NCBI GenBank assembly: GCA_036567985.1
Contig: DATCTK010000011.1
Span: 38,606 to 102,605, forward strand
Direction: 5' to 3'
Length of the DNA: 64,000 nt
Source of the DNA: SZUA-229 sp036567985
GTDB taxonomy: Bacteria; Pseudomonadota; Gammaproteobacteria; SZUA-229
A program made the position numbers and the translations under genes. Of the stretch, positions 60,886 through 64,000 are shown one piece after another; the stretch's first letter is position 1, and every line of letters begins with the position of its first letter. The notes under the pieces were generated by a model. It had not been told where the DNA came from and searched no databases. It worked only from the letters and a program-made list of their open reading frames with translations.

Positions 60886-62199
60886 ATGGCTAAAAAAACA
60901 CAACAAGAAAATAAAGCAACGGATAAAGCCAGTAGCTCTGAGGATGCGTCTGCTGTAGCTGATACATCGGCTGCGGATAATGCACAGGCAAACACCGCAG
61001 ACAAACAAGAGACAAAGTCATCTGCAAAAAGCCCCGAGAAACAGCTCGACAACAAACAGGCCGGGCTGACCCAGCCCGCGACGCCGAGTGGTGGCAATAA
61101 TAAAAAAGCCACCGCGGAAAAACCACAACAAAAGTCTACAAGATCCGCTGCCAGCTCACCCGGCAAAGCCGCCTTTAGCGTGATCTATTTATTACTGCTG
61201 GTGATTACTGCGGCCACAGCCGCTGCAGCCTATTATTTCTGGCAGCAACAACTGCAACAGCAGCAACGCGTTGCCAGCAGCTCACAACAGCTCGAACGCT
61301 TACAAACAGAGCTGACACAACTTGAACAGCAGTTCTCCCAGGAAAGCGCAAAAATCAGTTTCCATGAACAGAGCCTGCAGCAACTCAATCAGGACCTGGC
61401 GGTAACAACCGAAATCTCGCAACAGGCGATGCAGTTACTGCAGCAGAATCAACGTGGCTGGGCACTGGCGGAAATTGATTACCTGCTGCGCATGGCGCAT
61501 CGACGCTTGCAGGTGGCGCGGGATATTCCGGGTGCCATCGCCGCACTGCAGGGTGCCGACTCACGCATTCAGCAGCTGGGGGATTTAAAGCTGTTTAAAA
61601 TTCGCCAGCAGCTGAACAGTGACATTGCCGAACTGAAAGCAATTCACCAGGTTGATGTTAGCGGGATTGCAATGCGGCTTGATGAAAACATTCGCCTGGT
61701 TAGCGAGTTGCCATTCAAATCCATACAGCGCGCCATTGAAGCACAACTGCCACAGACCGAAGAAACGCCGCAATCTGAACAGTCCGTAGAACAGTCGGCG
61801 GAACAAATAGCAGAGCAGCAGCCAGGCTTTGTTGATTCGCTGATTAGCACCGTCAAACAGATCGGGGATATAAAAATTCACCAGCGCAGTATCCAGCTCA
61901 ACCAGGGTGAAGCGCAGCAGGCAGATATTCAGCAGCAACTGCAATCCCATCTGCTGGCATTGCGTCTCGCAGTGTTGAGTTATAACCAGAAACAGTTTCA
62001 TTATGAACTGACGCAGTCGATTGAGTTACTGCAACAGCATTATGATGAAGAGGACAACCGGGTGGCGCAGTTACTTGAGCAGTTGCAATCCTATCAGCAG
62101 CTCAACCTGCAACAGCAGTTACCTGAACTGATCGAGGCCTGGGAGTTGTTGCAACAGGCGCTGGTTGAAAAACCAACAGCCGAGGACGTGCAACCATGA
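60886..62199 (+). CDS. hemX: HemX-family membrane protein
   Basis: 437 aa from the ATG at 60886; the frame is open upstream from a TTG. A hydrophilic Ala/Ser/Lys-rich N-terminus (about 1-90), one membrane helix (VIYLLLLVITAATAAAAYYFW), then a Gln-rich coiled coil (QQQLQQQQRVASSSQQLERLQTEL) and the HemX domain with EIDYLLRMAHRRLQVARDIPGAIAALQGAD. In-frame in the hemCDXY operon; role in haem or membrane stress is not settled in the family. Overlaps hemY by 4 bp. Confidence 0.92.
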   Translation: MAKKTQQENKATDKASSSEDASAVADTSAADNAQANTADKQETKSSAKSPEKQLDNKQAGLTQPATPSGGNNKKATAEKPQQKSTRSAASSPGKAAFSVIYLLLLVITAATAAAAYYFWQQQLQQQQRVASSSQQLERLQTELTQLEQQFSQESAKISFHEQSLQQLNQDLAVTTEISQQAMQLLQQNQRGWALAEIDYLLRMAHRRLQVARDIPGAIAALQGADSRIQQLGDLKLFKIRQQLNSDIAELKAIHQVDVSGIAMRLDENIRLVSELPFKSIQRAIEAQLPQTEETPQSEQSVEQSAEQIAEQQPGFVDSLISTVKQIGDIKIHQRSIQLNQGEAQQADIQQQLQSHLLALRLAVLSYNQKQFHYELTQSIELLQQHYDEEDNRVAQLLEQLQSYQQLNLQQQLPELIEAWELLQQALVEKPTAEDVQP

Positions 62200-63464
62200 A
62201 ACGATTAATCACCGCCGTGATACTCGCCAGTGTACTGGCCGTTACAATTGGCGTGCTCGCCTATTACAGTGGGCCGGGTTATGTAGTGTTCAGTTTTGTT
62301 GATTACACCCTGGAAACCTCGTTTATCTTTTTTGCCGGTTTTTATGCCTTCAGTTTTTTTGTGTTTTATTACCTGGTACGTCTGCTGTCAGGGCTATTGA
62401 ATATCCCCCGCTTTATGCGTCGGCGCCACTATAACCGCCAGCTTGAGCGTTCGAAAAGTACACTGATAAAAGGCCTGATTGAAATTTCCGAAGGCCGCTT
62501 CGAACAGGCAGAAAAAATGCTGATTCGCCATGCGGAAAAAAATGACACGGTATTGCTGAATTATTTAATGGCAGCCCGTGCAGCACAGCAACAGGGTGCC
62601 TATGAACGCAGGGATGAATACCTGCGCCTGGCGCACGAATCAACACCTTCAGCGGATGTTGCCATTGGTTTAACCCAGGCGGAGTTACAGTTAAGTCATA
62701 AACAGTATGAACAGGCACTGGCTACCCTGAATCATATTGCCAGCCTGTCACCCGGCCATGGTTATGTAAAAAAACTACAGGCCTATACCTTTAAGCATCT
62801 GGGTGACTGGGATCACCTGAGCCAGGTGCTGCAGCAGGTTAAAAAACTCAAGGCAATGGATGCGGAGGAGCTGCAGCAACTGGAAGTTGAAGCCTTTAAC
62901 GGTATGCTGGCTAAAAGCATAAAACAGGTGGATGGCGATAAAACCGAAGCCATCTGGCGCGATATGCCGAAGGCCTTAAAAGAGAATGCCGCGCTGAGTT
63001 ATATCTATGCCAGTTATTTACATGCACAGAAAAAGGACGATGAAGCCGAAGCACTAATTCGTCACGCGCTCAACAAGCACTGGGATAACCAGCTGGCCAG
63101 TCTGTATGCCGACTTAAACACCAGCCAGCCGAAAAAGCCGCTGGAAACTGCGGAAGAGTGGTTGCACAAGCAACCCAGAAACGCGGCGCTGTTGCTGGTG
63201 CTGGGTAAGCTATCGATGCGATGTGAATTCTGGGGTAAGGCGAGAAGTTATTTTGAAACCAGTATCTCGATTCAGCCTACATCCGAGGCCTATCTGCGCC
63301 TGGCAGATTTACTGGAAACAAAAATGGATGCGGCCGCCGAAGCGCAGAAAATGTACCGGGCCGGGTTGAAAATTACGGTGGATCAGACAGTGGACAAGTT
63401 GCCATTGAAAAAATCCGCCGCAGATGACAGCAGGCCATCATCACAGCTTAAGCTGATTCAGTAG
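62196..63464 (+). CDS. hemY: HemY (TPR) inner-membrane protein
   Basis: 422 aa. Two N-terminal membrane helices (LITAVILASVLAVTIGVLAYY; TSFIFFAGFYAFSFFVFYYLVRLL) followed by TPR-like helices, e.g. NAALLLVLGKLSMRCEFWGKARSYFETSIS. Gram-negative HemY of the hemCDXY operon, unrelated to the Gram-positive protoporphyrinogen oxidase of the same name. Exact function unclear. Confidence 0.93.
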   Translation: MKRLITAVILASVLAVTIGVLAYYSGPGYVVFSFVDYTLETSFIFFAGFYAFSFFVFYYLVRLLSGLLNIPRFMRRRHYNRQLERSKSTLIKGLIEISEGRFEQAEKMLIRHAEKNDTVLLNYLMAARAAQQQGAYERRDEYLRLAHESTPSADVAIGLTQAELQLSHKQYEQALATLNHIASLSPGHGYVKKLQAYTFKHLGDWDHLSQVLQQVKKLKAMDAEELQQLEVEAFNGMLAKSIKQVDGDKTEAIWRDMPKALKENAALSYIYASYLHAQKKDDEAEALIRHALNKHWDNQLASLYADLNTSQPKKPLETAEEWLHKQPRNAALLLVLGKLSMRCEFWGKARSYFETSISIQPTSEAYLRLADLLETKMDAAAEAQKMYRAGLKITVDQTVDKLPLKKSAADDSRPSSQLKLIQ

Positions 63465-63512
63465 CCCCATTTAGTAAATCTGGTTCAGGCAATCCAGTTC
63501 AGCTAATTCGCT

Positions 63513-64000
63513 TCAGGATTTTTTTGCAGCAATCGCCTGGATGGCATCAGCGGAATATTCAAATGCATCGGAAAACATGGTGTCTTTCGATGCGCCCTGT
63601 TGGGTAAACAGCTCTGCTGCGGCGTTAATCATCGGCGGTGGCCCACTCATATAAATATCAAAGCCTGACAGGTCGGGGTAGTGACTGGCGACAGACTCAT
63701 GTACAAAGCCGGTTTCACCCTGCCAGTTATCTTCAGCCATGGGTTCGGATAGCACGGCGGTAAACCTGAGTCGCGGATTTTTTTCAATCCACTGCTGAAC
63801 CATCTCCTGCATATACAGATCACGCAAGGCCCGTACACCCATAAAAAGGTGTACCGGCTGCCGGTAGTTTACATATTCGATGTGTTCAATCATCGCCTTG
63901 AGCGGGCCGAAGCCGGTGCCGCCACCCATCATAATAATTGGCCGTTCTCTATCTTCGCGAATAAAAAAGCTGCCCAGTGGGCCTTCCATCTGCAGTGCTG
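63513..64000 (-). CDS. Ferredoxin-NADP-reductase-family protein, partial
   Basis: The frame is open to the right edge, so the N-terminal part is outside the window; 162 residues are seen. It shows the end of the FAD domain (LQMEGPLGSFFI), then the NAD(P)-binding domain: MMGGGTGFGPLKAMIEHI, FMGVRALRDLYM, and the C-terminal IYMSGPPPMINAAAELF. This resembles the CDP-6-deoxy-3,4-glucoseen reductase-like proteins that carry an additional 2Fe-2S ferredoxin domain at the N-terminus; that part cannot be seen here. Substrate unknown. Confidence 0.82.
   Translation of the reverse strand, partial: ALQMEGPLGSFFIREDRERPIIMMGGGTGFGPLKAMIEHIEYVNYRQPVHLFMGVRALRDLYMQEMVQQWIEKNPRLRFTAVLSEPMAEDNWQGETGFVHESVASHYPDLSGFDIYMSGPPPMINAAAELFTQQGASKDTMFSDAFEYSADAIQAIAAKKS

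Overview
The window is chromosomal DNA of a gammaproteobacterium, read across the replication-origin region. The evidence is the gene order gyrB-recF-dnaN-dnaA | rpmH-rnpA-yidD-yidC-mnmE, then mnmG-rsmG-parA-parB-atpIBEFHAGDC-glmU, and a second Pseudomonas-like block argH-algZ-algR-hemC-hemD-hemX-hemY. The genus cannot be named from the sequence. Gene content suggests a facultatively anaerobic, respiring cell: periplasmic nitrate reductase, a dihaem cytochrome c peroxidase, a DsrC/TusE-like protein, F-type ATP synthase and selenouridine tRNA modification. No rRNA, tRNA or CRISPR array was seen.

Layout. 1-7.1 kb: tail of a periplasmic substrate-binding protein, then gyrB, recF, dnaN and dnaA on the minus strand. 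The dnaN-dnaA gap holds clustered DnaA boxes and an AT-rich stretch (oriC candidate), and two perfect ParB sites (parS) lie inside recF. 7.1-11 kb: rpmH to mnmE on the plus strand, with a strong promoter before rpmH and a striking hairpin at the start of rnpA. 11-20 kb: the selenium pair mnmH-selD, a GNAT enzyme, a large ABC-sensor/PAS/GAF/GGDEF/EAL protein, a Sel1 protein, a TPR protein, and YbaN and TSUP membrane proteins. 20-32 kb: mnmG-rsmG, parAB and the complete atp operon, with a consensus promoter and a terminator. 31.8-32.4 kb: an intergenic stretch packed with different dispersed palindromic repeats.

32.4-42 kb: glmU, a BaiN/YhiN flavoprotein, a degenerate receiver-like protein, the ABC-F protein Uup and an RND efflux adaptor/pump pair. 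42-44.3 kb is an accessory island: a YefM-type antitoxin with a frameshifted YoeB-type toxin, an attC-like sequence, a DUF6429 gene, and a REP-associated tyrosine transposase (RAYT) with inverted-repeat ends and a duplicated tail. 44.3-50.6 kb: a napFDAGHBC operon behind an FNR-type site. 50.6-55.6 kb: cbpM/cbpA, a compound palindromic repeat, cytochrome c peroxidase, a Met/Gly-rich exported protein, a DsrC/TusE-like protein, and a hypothetical/Hpt pair. 55.6-64 kb: argH, the AlgZ/AlgR-type two-component system, the haem genes hemCDXY, and an oxidoreductase cut by the window edge.

The genes work together in several sets. ParA/ParB have their parS sites about 20 kb away, next to the origin. 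RnpA, YidD and YidC link RNA processing with membrane-protein insertion, and YidC serves the Fo part of the ATP synthase encoded nearby. MnmE, MnmG and MnmH all modify wobble uridine 34 of tRNAs. HemC and HemD feed haem synthesis, needed by NapB, NapC and the peroxidase. The least ordinary signals are the parS pair inside recF, the hairpins in rnpA and between napA and napG, the nested palindromic repeats, the broken toxin beside a possible integron site, and the DsrC-like protein with a displaced cysteine.
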